Assembly (NCBI GenBank): GCA_041166085.1
Contig: JBEEFP010000055.1
Coordinates: 96,132 to 160,131, forward strand
DNA from: JBEEFP01 sp041166085
GTDB taxonomy: Bacteria; Actinomycetota; Acidimicrobiia; Acidimicrobiales; JAFATL01
Length of the DNA stretch: 64,000 nucleotides
Reading direction: 5' to 3'
In this document: positions 8,774 through 16,672 of the stretch, in pieces
Layout of the letters: each line of letters opens with the position of its first letter
Position numbering within the stretch: the first letter of the stretch is position 1
Translations under genes and position numbers: made by a program
Notes under the pieces: model-generated
What the model was told of the DNA's origin: nothing
Seen by the model: only the letters and a program-made list of their open reading frames with translations
Databases searched by the model: none

Positions 8774-9424
8774 GTGTCGGCTGCCGATCCCCGCCGGGCA
8801 CTGCCACGTGGACCCCACGGGTTGTCGCGCGAGGAGGTCGAGCTCTCGCAGCGCAAACGTCTGCTGGACGCCACCACCGACGCCGTGGCCGAGTTGGGCT
8901 ACGTGAAGACCACCGTCGCTGACATCCTCGCTCGGGCGGGCGTGTCGCGCGCGACCTTCTACCAACTCTTCCGCGACAAGGAGGAGTGCTTCCAGGCGGC
9001 CTATCAAGCCAACGCCGACCTGGTGGCCGCGGCCATGGCCGTCGCCCTCGACGGCCTGCAATCGGGCGAGGAGCTCGACCCGCTGGCGCGCCTCGACCGG
9101 GTGCTCGGCATGTACCTCGCCGCGCTGCGGAACGCGCCTGCCCTCGCCCAGGTGTTCCTGGTCGAGGTGTACGCCGCAGGGCCGGAAGCCATCGAGCAGC
9201 GCCGCGCGTCGCTCGAAGGGTTCGTCGACATCGTCGCCGAGACCCATCGCGGCGAGACGGGCGTCCTCGGCACCGACCCGAGCCAGCGCTTCGCGGCACA
9301 GGCGTTCGTCGGCGCGGTCAGCTCGCTGGTGACGAACGCCGTCGGGGTCGGCGACACCGAAGGGCTCCTCGCCCTCCGTGAGCCGCTCATGCGACTGGCC
9401 GCGCAGATCACGCAAAAGTTATAG
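8774..9424 (+). CDS. TetR family transcriptional regulator
   Basis: The 216-residue protein has a TetR domain at about residues 25-75 (ATTDAVAELGYVKTTVADIL, GVSRATFYQLFRDKEE) and a helical effector domain. It begins with GTG at 8774, 18 bases after the preceding TetR gene, so the two regulators are probably co-transcribed. Two TetR genes side by side next to the P450 operon and a secreted esterase suggest that each senses a different intermediate. No separate operator was recognised. Confidence 0.9.
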   Translation: MSAADPRRALPRGPHGLSREEVELSQRKRLLDATTDAVAELGYVKTTVADILARAGVSRATFYQLFRDKEECFQAAYQANADLVAAAMAVALDGLQSGEELDPLARLDRVLGMYLAALRNAPALAQVFLVEVYAAGPEAIEQRRASLEGFVDIVAETHRGETGVLGTDPSQRFAAQAFVGAVSSLVTNAVGVGDTEGLLALREPLMRLAAQITQKL

Positions 9425-9497
9425 ACACTGCTGTTTTTCTCTTGTAAGGTCACGATCACCGGAGGGCGGTGAGGCGCTGCCCCGGGAGGAGGCTGGG

Positions 9498-10502
9498 ATG
9501 CGGCGAGCGGGACTGATGGCCTTGCTGGCTCTCGTCGGACTGATCGCGCTCCCGGCCGCGCGGGCCGACGCACCCAACATCGTCTCGGGCAACGGCATCA
9601 CGGCCGGCGCCTCGCGGTGGGTCACCAGTCGCACCCTCGAGGTCGACATCAGCACCGCCAAGGTGGCCGCCAACGCGGTCAACGGTCCCGATCGCGTCCG
9701 GATCACGCTGCCGAACGACTACTTCCAGTCCGGCGCCACCCGCTATCCGGTGCTCTACCTGCTCCACGGTGGCGCGGGCGGCAACTCGGCGCAGTGGTCG
9801 ACCGGCGGTGGCGCCGTCGAGCCCATCACTGCCAACCGGCGCCTCATCACGGTGATGCCCGACGGCGGCAAGGTCGGCTGGTACACGAACTGGGTCGACC
9901 AGTCACAGGGCGCCCAGAGATGGCGCGACTTCCACGTCGACCAGCTCATCCCGTGGATCGACGCCAACCTGCGCACGATCGCCTCCAAGAACGGACGCGC
10001 CATTGCCGGGCTCTCGATGGGCGGCTTCGGTGCCGTCCGCTACGCCCAGGATCGGCCCGACCTGTTCGCCTACGCGGGCAGCTTCTCGGGCGCCGTCGAC
10101 CTGAGTGATCCCGGCACCCGCTCGGTCATCGGGCAGCAGGCGGGCCAGAACGGGTACTCGCCCAGCGGGCCGTTCGGCAACCCGTTCCCGCCGTTCGACA
10201 CCACGTGGAACGCGCTGAACCCCGTCACTCGCGCCAGCCGGCTGGCAGGCGTGTCGGTCGGCCTCTACGCGGGCTCGGGCATCAACGATGGAGATGCGAT
10301 CGAGCGCACCATGGCGAATGCGGCGGCAAAGTTGCACGACGCCATGAACGTGGCGGGCGTGCCCCACTTCTATTGGAACTACGGCCGACCCGGGCCGACG
10401 TCCCCATACGGCTGCGACGGCGGGCACAACTTCAGCTGCTGGAACTTCGCGCTGAACGACGCCGTTCCCCGCATGATGGCGGTGCTGCAGCCCGCGGCCT
10501 AG
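9498..10502 (+). CDS. Secreted esterase of the antigen 85 / esterase D fold
   Basis: The 334-residue product starts with a signal peptide (residues 1-24, hydrophobic MALLALVGLIALPAARADA). The mature part has an alpha/beta hydrolase core: VLYLLHGGAGGNSAQW, an oxyanion region, and the nucleophile Ser173 in GLSMGG. A His near the end in DGGHNFSCWN is the likely catalytic histidine. The family includes S-formylglutathione hydrolases and mycolyltransferases; here it is an exported esterase of unknown substrate. A GGGAGGAGG site precedes the ATG at 9498. It ends 2 bases into the convergent YceI gene. Confidence 0.87.
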   Translation: MRRAGLMALLALVGLIALPAARADAPNIVSGNGITAGASRWVTSRTLEVDISTAKVAANAVNGPDRVRITLPNDYFQSGATRYPVLYLLHGGAGGNSAQWSTGGGAVEPITANRRLITVMPDGGKVGWYTNWVDQSQGAQRWRDFHVDQLIPWIDANLRTIASKNGRAIAGLSMGGFGAVRYAQDRPDLFAYAGSFSGAVDLSDPGTRSVIGQQAGQNGYSPSGPFGNPFPPFDTTWNALNPVTRASRLAGVSVGLYAGSGINDGDAIERTMANAAAKLHDAMNVAGVPHFYWNYGRPGPTSPYGCDGGHNFSCWNFALNDAVPRMMAVLQPAA

Positions 10503-11059
10503 CCGTCGGTGTGCACGAACACGAGATGAGCGGTCACCTCGGCCGTGTCGGCGGCGGCGCGCATCGGGTTCCATGTCATCCCGAAGCCGGCGCGGTCGAT
10601 GACCACGACGGTGTCGACGGTGGCGACCTGGTCACCCTCACTGAGCGCGAGGGCCACGTCGAAGGTCATGGTCTTCGCGGTTCCCGTCACCACGACATCG
10701 GCAACCACCGAGGCGGCGTCGCCGCTCTCGAGCCGGACATCGCGGGCCTGCACCTCGATGGTCGGGTGGTGCTCGACGTCGAGGAAGTCCGCTGATCGGA
10801 GGTGCTTGTCCCGCCGCTTCTGCCTGGTGTCGATCGAGCCGGCGTCGATGCTGAGCGAGGCGGTGATCTTCCCGTCAGCGGTGACTCGGGCGTTGCCTGC
10901 GACAGCGCCGAACCGGCCTCGGACCGCGATGAGGCCCCAGAGGTGCTTCACCGCGAACTCCGCCCGCGACGACTCCGCGTCGAGGCGCCACGTGCCCGCG
11001 GCAGAGGTGTCCCGAACGAGCACCGCCCCGTCGAACGTTGCGACCGGTGCGTCGGCCAT
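10499..11059 (-). CDS. YceI-like lipid-binding protein
   Basis: The 186-residue product matches the YceI pattern: GTWRLDAESSRAEFAVKHLW, a SIDAGSIDTRQKRRDKHLRS core and the DVEHHPTIEVQARDV strand. No export signal is present. The ATG at 11059 is preceded by AGAGGAG at good spacing, which decides it over an ATG at 11083. It is likely to bind an isoprenoid-like lipid, as known for the family. An AT-rich promoter-like patch lies upstream, and the LuxR regulator follows upstream on the same strand. Confidence 0.88.
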   Translation of the reverse strand: MADAPVATFDGAVLVRDTSAAGTWRLDAESSRAEFAVKHLWGLIAVRGRFGAVAGNARVTADGKITASLSIDAGSIDTRQKRRDKHLRSADFLDVEHHPTIEVQARDVRLESGDAASVVADVVVTGTAKTMTFDVALALSEGDQVATVDTVVVIDRAGFGMTWNPMRAAADTAEVTAHLVFVHTDG

Positions 11060-11110
11060 GTTCGTGCTCCTCTCACTGCTCATCGGCAGACGTTCAGCGC
11101 CCGGGATCGG

Positions 11111-11140
11111 TCGTATGAAACTATCTGTACGAATGTCCAA
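11111..11140 (-). promoter_or_regulatory. Possible promoter of the YceI-like gene
   Basis: Reading on the minus strand, TTGGAC (11140-11135) is followed after 18 bases by ATACGA (11116-11111), about 50 bases before the ATG at 11059. A GGACAT direct repeat overlaps the first element. The patch is clearly AT-richer than its surroundings. Confidence 0.35.
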
Positions 11141-11187
11141 TAACATATGTCCGTTTCCGACCGCCGTCAACCCCGGACTCCGGTCGC

Positions 11188-12132
11188 TCAGCTGGTGGCA
11201 AGCGCCCGTCGCGTGACGAGACCGGCAAGCTCCACCCTCGAGGTGATCTCGAGCTTGCGGAAGATGGCCCTCAGGTGGAAGCCGACCGTGTGGTGCGAGA
11301 GGAAGAGCTGCTTCCCGATGTCCCGGTTGGTGAGCCCCTCCGCGGCGAGATCGGTCACGGCCCGTTCCGTGTCGGTGAGGCTGTCCCAGCCAGACGGAGG
11401 CCGGTGCGGACGCGTCGGCGCGCCGGCTTCTGACGCGGCCCACAGCCGCAGCACGACGCCCAACCGCGTCGGGCCCTCGAGGATCGGCTCGACGCTGGCG
11501 TACACGTTCCCACCGCTCAGCTCGACCGCTGCTGGCTCACCCTGAGCCGGCGCGGACATCAGACGCGTTGCCAGGTCGCGGAGGGCGGGCTCGTCGTCGC
11601 TCGACATGAGCCGCGCTGCGGCCGCGTTCGTGATCATCTCGGTATCCGTCAGCACGAGCATTGGGCCCTTGGCCCGGCGGCGCTCGTCCAGGAACCGTTG
11701 GAGGACGAGGCGCTTCGAGATGCCGGCGCCATCGACCATGCGCAGCTCGATCTCCCTCGCCGCCCGCGTGGCCAACGGCTGCATCAGCGGGCTCTCGTCT
11801 GCGATGAAGCACACGATGTCGATGTGAGCGACGAGGCGCCCGGAGCCGGGATCCACGATCCTGGCCGTCGTGGAAACGAGCGCGGTGCGCGGGTCGGCCG
11901 TGCGCCGGTCGACGGCGGCGCGCAGCATCGGGTCCGCAACCCGTGTCTCGACCACCGCGCCGAAGGCGTCGCTGACGATCACCGCGACTCGTGCCCCACC
12001 CAGGTCATCGGCCAACTGCTCCATGACCTCGCACGCCATCTGCAGCCCGTGCGGATACGGGCCGTCCGACCGGGGGCGGATCGCCACCTCGTGTGGCGCG
12101 ACTTCGAGGAGGGCGGGGCTGGGGGCGCTCAT
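11188..12132 (-). CDS. LuxR-type regulator with N-terminal sensory region
   Basis: The 314-residue protein ends in a LuxR helix-turn-helix (about 245-310: SLTDTERAVTDLAAEGLTNR, then QLFLSHHTVGFHLRAIFRKL). The first 230 residues resemble GAF/PAS-type sensory folds, as in GAF-LuxR regulators of actinobacteria, with no receiver aspartate. The start at the ATG 12132 follows AAAGGCGACC. It is divergent from the free-standing receiver at 12298 and may act with it. The signal is unknown. Confidence 0.88.
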   Translation of the reverse strand: MSAPSPALLEVAPHEVAIRPRSDGPYPHGLQMACEVMEQLADDLGGARVAVIVSDAFGAVVETRVADPMLRAAVDRRTADPRTALVSTTARIVDPGSGRLVAHIDIVCFIADESPLMQPLATRAAREIELRMVDGAGISKRLVLQRFLDERRRAKGPMLVLTDTEMITNAAAARLMSSDDEPALRDLATRLMSAPAQGEPAAVELSGGNVYASVEPILEGPTRLGVVLRLWAASEAGAPTRPHRPPSGWDSLTDTERAVTDLAAEGLTNRDIGKQLFLSHHTVGFHLRAIFRKLEITSRVELAGLVTRRALATS

Positions 12133-12297
12133 GAGGTCGCCTTTCGATCGGTTGCGGATGATGCGGCAACGGTCGCACCGATGCCCGTTCCCGTCTGCGC
12201 CGCCAGCAGGCATCTTTCGGTCATGCCAGCGGGGCGCTCGATACTCCGGCTAGCTGCAATGCGGGCCCGGCACCGCTGCGCCACCCTGTTCACCGTC

Positions 12298-12660
12298 ATG
12301 ACGCTGCGAGTGATGATCGTCGACGACAATCCGAAGCTTCTCCAGGCCGCCCGCGACCTGCTGGAGCAGGAAGGGCTGGCTGTCGTGGCTGTCGCGTCCA
12401 CCGGTGCAGCGGCCGTTGCACAGGCGGGTGCGGTGCGCCCGGACGTCGCCTTGGTGGACATCGACTTGGGAGAGGAGAGTGGCTTCGACGTCGCATCGCA
12501 GCTGGCGCGACCGAGCATGGCTCCCGCGGTGATCGTGATCTCCGCCTACGCGCAGCAGGATTTCGAGACCCTCCTCAGCGCCAGTCCCGCTGTCGGCTTC
12601 ATCGCCAAGGCCCAGCTGTCGGCCGCCGCGATACGCGATCTGCTCGCCGACGCGAGCTAG
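12298..12660 (+). CDS. Free-standing response regulator receiver domain
   Basis: The 120-residue protein is only a receiver domain. Acidic pocket residues Asp9 and Asp10 (VDDN), the likely phospho-acceptor Asp54 (ALVDIDLG) and the conserved Lys104 (FIAKAQ) are present. There is no output domain, so it must act by protein contact or as a phosphate sink. It is divergent from the LuxR regulator and convergent, 9 bases apart, with the NarL-type regulator. Its kinase is not certain; the histidine kinase at 13447 is the nearest candidate. Confidence 0.85.
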   Translation: MTLRVMIVDDNPKLLQAARDLLEQEGLAVVAVASTGAAAVAQAGAVRPDVALVDIDLGEESGFDVASQLARPSMAPAVIVISAYAQQDFETLLSASPAVGFIAKAQLSAAAIRDLLADAS

Positions 12661-12669
12661 GAACCACAG

Positions 12670-13329
12670 CTAGCGGGCGTCGAGGAACGTGATGACCGCG
12701 AGAACACGACGATGGTCGTCCGCCGTCTCCGCCAGCTGCAGCTTCTGGAGGAGGCTGCGGACGTGCTTCTCGATCGTGCCCTCGGCGACGAACAACCGGC
12801 GGGCGATGCCAGCGTTCGAGTACCCCTCCGCCATCAGGCCCAGCACCTCGCGCTCGCGCGGCGTCAGCACTGCGAGGGGGTCGTCCCGGCGTCTGGCGGA
12901 CACGAGCTCCTGGACGAGGCCGGGGTCGACCGCCGAACCGCCGCGCGCAACACGGCCCACCTGTTCGACGAAGTCGACCACGTCGGTCACCCGGCTCTTG
13001 AGCAGGTAACCGACCCCGGTGCCGCTGGCCAGGAGCTCCATGGCGTCGTCGACCTCGACGTGTGCCGACAGGAGGAGGATCGCCGTCGTCGGCAGTTCGT
13101 CGCGGATCGCGCGGGCCGCCACCAGGCCCTCGTTGACGAACGACGGGGGCATCCTGATGTCGGTGATGACGAGGTCGGGCGTGGTCAGGCGAACGAGGTC
13201 CACGAGCCCGGAAGCGTCGCCAGCCTGCCCCACCACCTCCAGGCCCGAGCGCTCGAGCAGGCTGGCGATGCCCTCCCGCAGGAGCACATCGTCGTCGGCG
13301 ATCGCGACACGGACTGTGCTGCCGCTCAT
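12670..13329 (-). CDS. NarL/FixJ-type response regulator
   Basis: The 219-residue protein has a receiver domain (residues 6-125, acidic ADDD at 11-14, phospho-acceptor Asp57 in DLVITDIRMPP, Lys in YLLKSRV) and a C-terminal LuxR helix-turn-helix (LTPREREVLGLMAEGYSNAG). It binds DNA after phosphorylation. The divergently transcribed kinase at 13447 is almost certainly its partner. The ATG at 13329 is chosen because the receiver starts directly after it; an upstream in-frame start would add non-conserved residues. Confidence 0.92.
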   Translation of the reverse strand: MSGSTVRVAIADDDVLLREGIASLLERSGLEVVGQAGDASGLVDLVRLTTPDLVITDIRMPPSFVNEGLVAARAIRDELPTTAILLLSAHVEVDDAMELLASGTGVGYLLKSRVTDVVDFVEQVGRVARGGSAVDPGLVQELVSARRRDDPLAVLTPREREVLGLMAEGYSNAGIARRLFVAEGTIEKHVRSLLQKLQLAETADDHRRVLAVITFLDAR

Positions 13330-13446
13330 GCGGCGGTTCCCAGCGCTGGTCCCGACGTCACGCACGATTATCCACCGCACCACGTCGCCTTCGCTCGCTC
13401 CCGCGATTTCGTGTCATGCGATCGTTACCGGCCTATGGTCGCCGGC

Positions 13447-15177
13447 ATGGTGAAGCGGTCGGTCCGCTTCTCGACGCAGGTCCTGCTCATGCAGCTCGGC
13501 GTGCTCCTCGTCGTCTGCGGCGCCGGCTTCGGGTTCATGCGGGTGTTCCTCCGCAATGAGCTGATCCACCAGCACGAACAGCGCGCCCTGTCCATCGCCC
13601 GCACCGTCGCCACTGACCCGCGATACGCGAGCGCCATCGGACGCCACGATGCTGCCGGGGAGATCCAGACCGACGCCGAGGCAGTGCGCCGTCGCACGGG
13701 AGCCCTCTTCGTCGTCGTGACCGATGAGCGGGGCATCCGCTACTCCCACCCCGACACCTCCCTGCTGGGGAAGCCCGTCGCCACCGGCCAGGAGCAGGCG
13801 TTGGACGGCCGCGAGATCGCGACGTTCTCGCCGAGCGCCGCCGGTCTGTCCGCCCGCGGCAAGGTGCCGCTCCGGGACGCGACGGGGAAGATCGTCGGCC
13901 AGGTCATCGTTGCGATCGCCGCCGACCGCATCGACGACCGGCTCTTCGGTCTCCTACGTGGAGCGGCGCTCTTCGTGGGCGTCGCGCTCGCGACGGGGAG
14001 CGCAGCCGCGGTCGCCTTCACCCGGCGCACCAAGCGACTGACCTACGGTCTCGACCCAGTCGGTCTGCGCCAGCTGCTCGAGCAGCAGGCGGCCCTGCGA
14101 CGAGTTGCGACACTTGTCGCCGCCGGCGAGAGCTCGGGCTCGGTGTTCACCGCGGTTGCGGCCGAGGTGGGGGGCCTCTTGCACGCCGGGTCGACCGCTG
14201 TCGTTCGCAAGGAGGTGGACGGCAGCTCGGCCCTCGTCGGCCACGTCGGCTACGACGGGGCGCCGACGACGGCAGAGCCCGCGCCCGAGCTGGCCTCGGT
14301 GCTGGCTGACGTCCTGGCCACCGGTCAACCAGCGCACCGTGAGGACGGCGACGCACACACCACGCCCGCCGACACGTCCCACCGACCGCAGGTCCGCTCC
14401 TCGATCGCCGCTCCGATCGTCGTGGAGGGCCGTTTGTGGGGAGCCATCGGGGTCGGGGCTCGGCAGGCGGAGTTCCCGCCCGACACAGAACAGCGCATCG
14501 CCGAGTTCACGGACCTCGTCGCCATGGCCATCGCCAATGCCGACAGTCGAGCCGAGCTCACCGCGTCGCGAGCCCGCGTCGTCGCCGCCTCCGACCAGAC
14601 GCGTCGGCGCATCGAACGGGACTTGCACGACGGCACGCAGCAGCGGCTCGTTTCACTCGCGCTCGAGCTGCGCGCCGCGGAGGCGACGGTGTCTCCGGAC
14701 ACTCCGGCGCTCGTGGCGCAGATGGCACATGTGGCGGCAGGACTCGCCGAGGTGGTCGAGGAGCTGCAGGAGATGTCCCGCGGGATCCACCCGGCCATCC
14801 TGTCCCGCGGCGGGTTGACTCCGGCCCTCAAGACGCTCGCCCGTCGCTCCGCCGTGCCCGTCGACCTCCACCTCGGTGCCGAGGACCGGCTGCCAGAGGC
14901 CATGGAGGTCGCCCTGTACTACGTGGTGTCCGAGGCGCTCACCAACGCGGCCAAGCACGCTCGAGCCGAGACCGTGAGCGTGACGCTCGACATCGACGAC
15001 CGTGCCGTCCATCTCGTCGTCACGGACGACGGGGTCGGCGGCGCCGACACCACGAAGGGATCGGGATTGATCGGCCTGCGGGACCGCGTGGCCGCCCTCG
15101 GGGGTCGGATCGACATCACGAGTGCGGCTGGTTCGGGCACGTCGCTCGGCGTGGTCATACCCCTCGAGACGGGCTGA
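13447..15177 (+). CDS. Membrane sensor histidine kinase (HisKA_3 type)
   Basis: The product of about 576 residues has a first membrane helix at about 10-32, an extracytoplasmic sensor loop with a cache-like pattern (GALFVVVTDERGIRYSHPD, as in DcuS/CitA-type sensors), a second helix at about 165-190, a GAF domain, a HisKA_3 dimerisation/phosphorylation region (RRRIERDLHDGTQQR, His as the phosphate site) and a C-terminal ATPase domain with GSGLIGLRDRV. It would phosphorylate the divergent NarL-type regulator. Start codons at 13435 and 13447 are both possible. The 3' end overlaps a convergent small gene by 23 bases. Confidence 0.9.
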   Translation: MVKRSVRFSTQVLLMQLGVLLVVCGAGFGFMRVFLRNELIHQHEQRALSIARTVATDPRYASAIGRHDAAGEIQTDAEAVRRRTGALFVVVTDERGIRYSHPDTSLLGKPVATGQEQALDGREIATFSPSAAGLSARGKVPLRDATGKIVGQVIVAIAADRIDDRLFGLLRGAALFVGVALATGSAAAVAFTRRTKRLTYGLDPVGLRQLLEQQAALRRVATLVAAGESSGSVFTAVAAEVGGLLHAGSTAVVRKEVDGSSALVGHVGYDGAPTTAEPAPELASVLADVLATGQPAHREDGDAHTTPADTSHRPQVRSSIAAPIVVEGRLWGAIGVGARQAEFPPDTEQRIAEFTDLVAMAIANADSRAELTASRARVVAASDQTRRRIERDLHDGTQQRLVSLALELRAAEATVSPDTPALVAQMAHVAAGLAEVVEELQEMSRGIHPAILSRGGLTPALKTLARRSAVPVDLHLGAEDRLPEAMEVALYYVVSEALTNAAKHARAETVSVTLDIDDRAVHLVVTDDGVGGADTTKGSGLIGLRDRVAALGGRIDITSAAGSGTSLGVVIPLETG

Positions 15178-15427
15178 CCGCCGCGCTTGCCAGCGCGTCG
15201 TCGTGCCGCCGCTCCTCGGCCACGATCCAACGCAGCAGGGCCGCAGTCTCGCCAGCTCCTCCGTGAGCGACGAATTCCCTGGACCAGTCGTCGATGGCGT
15301 CGTCGGAGAAGCCGACGCCCCGAAGGCGCTCACGTACGTCGTTGGCGAAGGCGTGCGCCGGCTCGACGCCTTCAGTCGTCAACTCGGCCGGGAGGAGGCC
15401 GGCTTCCCTCGGGCTCTCGGGTGTCAT
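15155..15427 (-). CDS. Small hypothetical protein, 90 residues
   Basis: I do not recognise this protein. It is acidic and helical in character, with VRERLRGVGFSDDAIDDWSR and a C-terminal LLRWIVAEERRHDDAL segment. It has no membrane helix or signal peptide. The case for a real gene is the strong AAGGAG site seven bases before the ATG at 15427 and the protein-like composition. It overlaps the kinase gene on the other strand by 23 bases at the 3' end. Confidence 0.6.
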   Translation of the reverse strand: MTPESPREAGLLPAELTTEGVEPAHAFANDVRERLRGVGFSDDAIDDWSREFVAHGGAGETAALLRWIVAEERRHDDALASAAVSPSRGV

Positions 15428-15569
15428 GGCGATGCTCCTTGCTCGAGTACCACCGACGAGCATCCTCGGTCTCGGACAGACGCACATCACCCAAGCGCGC
15501 AGCCCCCGGCCCCACGAAAGACGCGAACGGGGGATGTGAGCGACGGCTCTAAGGCGAGATGGTCAGGGT

Positions 15570-15650
15570 ATGAGCGTTGCAACCATCGCGTTCGCCGTCT
15601 TCGCCGTCTGGCTCGTCGCCGCGTTCTTCAACCGGCCGCAGGGGCGATGA
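15570..15650 (+). CDS. 26-residue membrane microprotein
   Basis: A short frame encodes MSVATIAFAVFAVWLVAAFF followed by NRPQGR: one hydrophobic helix and a short basic tail, which predicts N-out/C-in insertion in the membrane. Its stop overlaps the start of the flippase-like gene as ATGA, the same coupling used by many real gene pairs in this window. An AGGG stretch lies a few bases upstream of the ATG. It resembles no family I can name. It may be a small subunit or a leader that couples translation of the membrane protein. Confidence 0.5.
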   Translation: MSVATIAFAVFAVWLVAAFFNRPQGR

Positions 15651-16663
15651 CCGTGCCCACGGGTGTGCTGTCCGCGCCAGCCCCGCCTCGCGACGTGGTC
15701 GCCACACTCGCCCTCCCTCGCTGGCCCGTGTCCCGCCGGTTGGTCCGACGCCTGCTGCTCCTCATGGGTGGGCTGTTCGCCGTCAACCTCCTCCTGCCCC
15801 AGATCGAGCAGACCGGCGCCACCGGCCGAGCCCTCATGAGCGCCGACTGGGCATGGATCGCCGCCGTCGTCCTCGCCTCGGCCCTCACCTACCTGGCCGC
15901 TGCCGTCGCGCTCATCGGCGCGGCGGGGCGACGACTGCCGCTGCGACGCACGTGGGCGGCCCAGGTCGCGGCCGCGTTCACCAACCGCCTCGCACCCGCC
16001 GGCATCGGTGGGATGGCCACCAACGTCCGCTATCTCGAGCACGCGGGCGACCGCCGGAGCGAGGCGGTCGCCGCGGTCGGGCTGAACTCGGTCGCCGGCT
16101 TCCTCGTGCATCTGATCGGCGTCATCGCCGTGGTGCCCCTCCTCGGCGCGACGCACGCCCAGTTGCGACTCTCGGGTCCCGACCTCCCCGACAACTGGTT
16201 CGTCCTCGTCGGCGTGGTCGGTGCGATGGCCGGCCTCGGCCTGGTCCACTGGGGAGGCGTGCTGCGACGCCGGGCCCTGCCGCCGATCCGCGATGGCCTC
16301 GAGGCCCTGGCCACGACCATGCGAAACCCGCGGGCCGGGCTCGCGCTCATCGGTGGCTCGATCGGAGTGACGGCGGGCTATGCCCTCGCGCTCGTCGCCG
16401 CCGCCCACGCTGTCGGCGCCGGGCTCCCGGTCGCGACGATCACCGCGGTCTATCTGGGCGCCGCGGCCGTCGCCGCCGCCGCGCCGACGCCGGGTGGGCT
16501 GGGAGCCCTCGAGGCCGCCCTCGTCGCCGGCCTCACTGCAACCGGAGCCGCCAGCGGACCGGCCATCGCCGCCGTGCTCGTGTACCGCCTCGTCACGTTC
16601 TGGCTCCCGATCCTGCCCGGCTTCGTCGCCTTCCGGACACTGCGACGCGACGGCGCCCTGTGA
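15647..16663 (+). CDS. Flippase-like integral membrane protein (LPG synthase TM domain family)
   Basis: The 338-residue protein is almost entirely hydrophobic, with about eight membrane helices starting at residue 35. Motifs typical of the lysylphosphatidylglycerol synthase membrane domain (PF03706, YbhN/AglD-like) are visible: AAAFTNRLAPAGIGGMATNV and AAAAPTPGGLGALEAALVAG. No aminoacyltransferase domain is present, so it is not a full MprF. Members may move lipid-linked substrates across the membrane. The ATG at 15647 overlaps the stop of the microprotein. Confidence 0.85.
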   Translation: MTVPTGVLSAPAPPRDVVATLALPRWPVSRRLVRRLLLLMGGLFAVNLLLPQIEQTGATGRALMSADWAWIAAVVLASALTYLAAAVALIGAAGRRLPLRRTWAAQVAAAFTNRLAPAGIGGMATNVRYLEHAGDRRSEAVAAVGLNSVAGFLVHLIGVIAVVPLLGATHAQLRLSGPDLPDNWFVLVGVVGAMAGLGLVHWGGVLRRRALPPIRDGLEALATTMRNPRAGLALIGGSIGVTAGYALALVAAAHAVGAGLPVATITAVYLGAAAVAAAAPTPGGLGALEAALVAGLTATGAASGPAIAAVLVYRLVTFWLPILPGFVAFRTLRRDGAL

Positions 16664-16672
16664 ACCGAGCTC

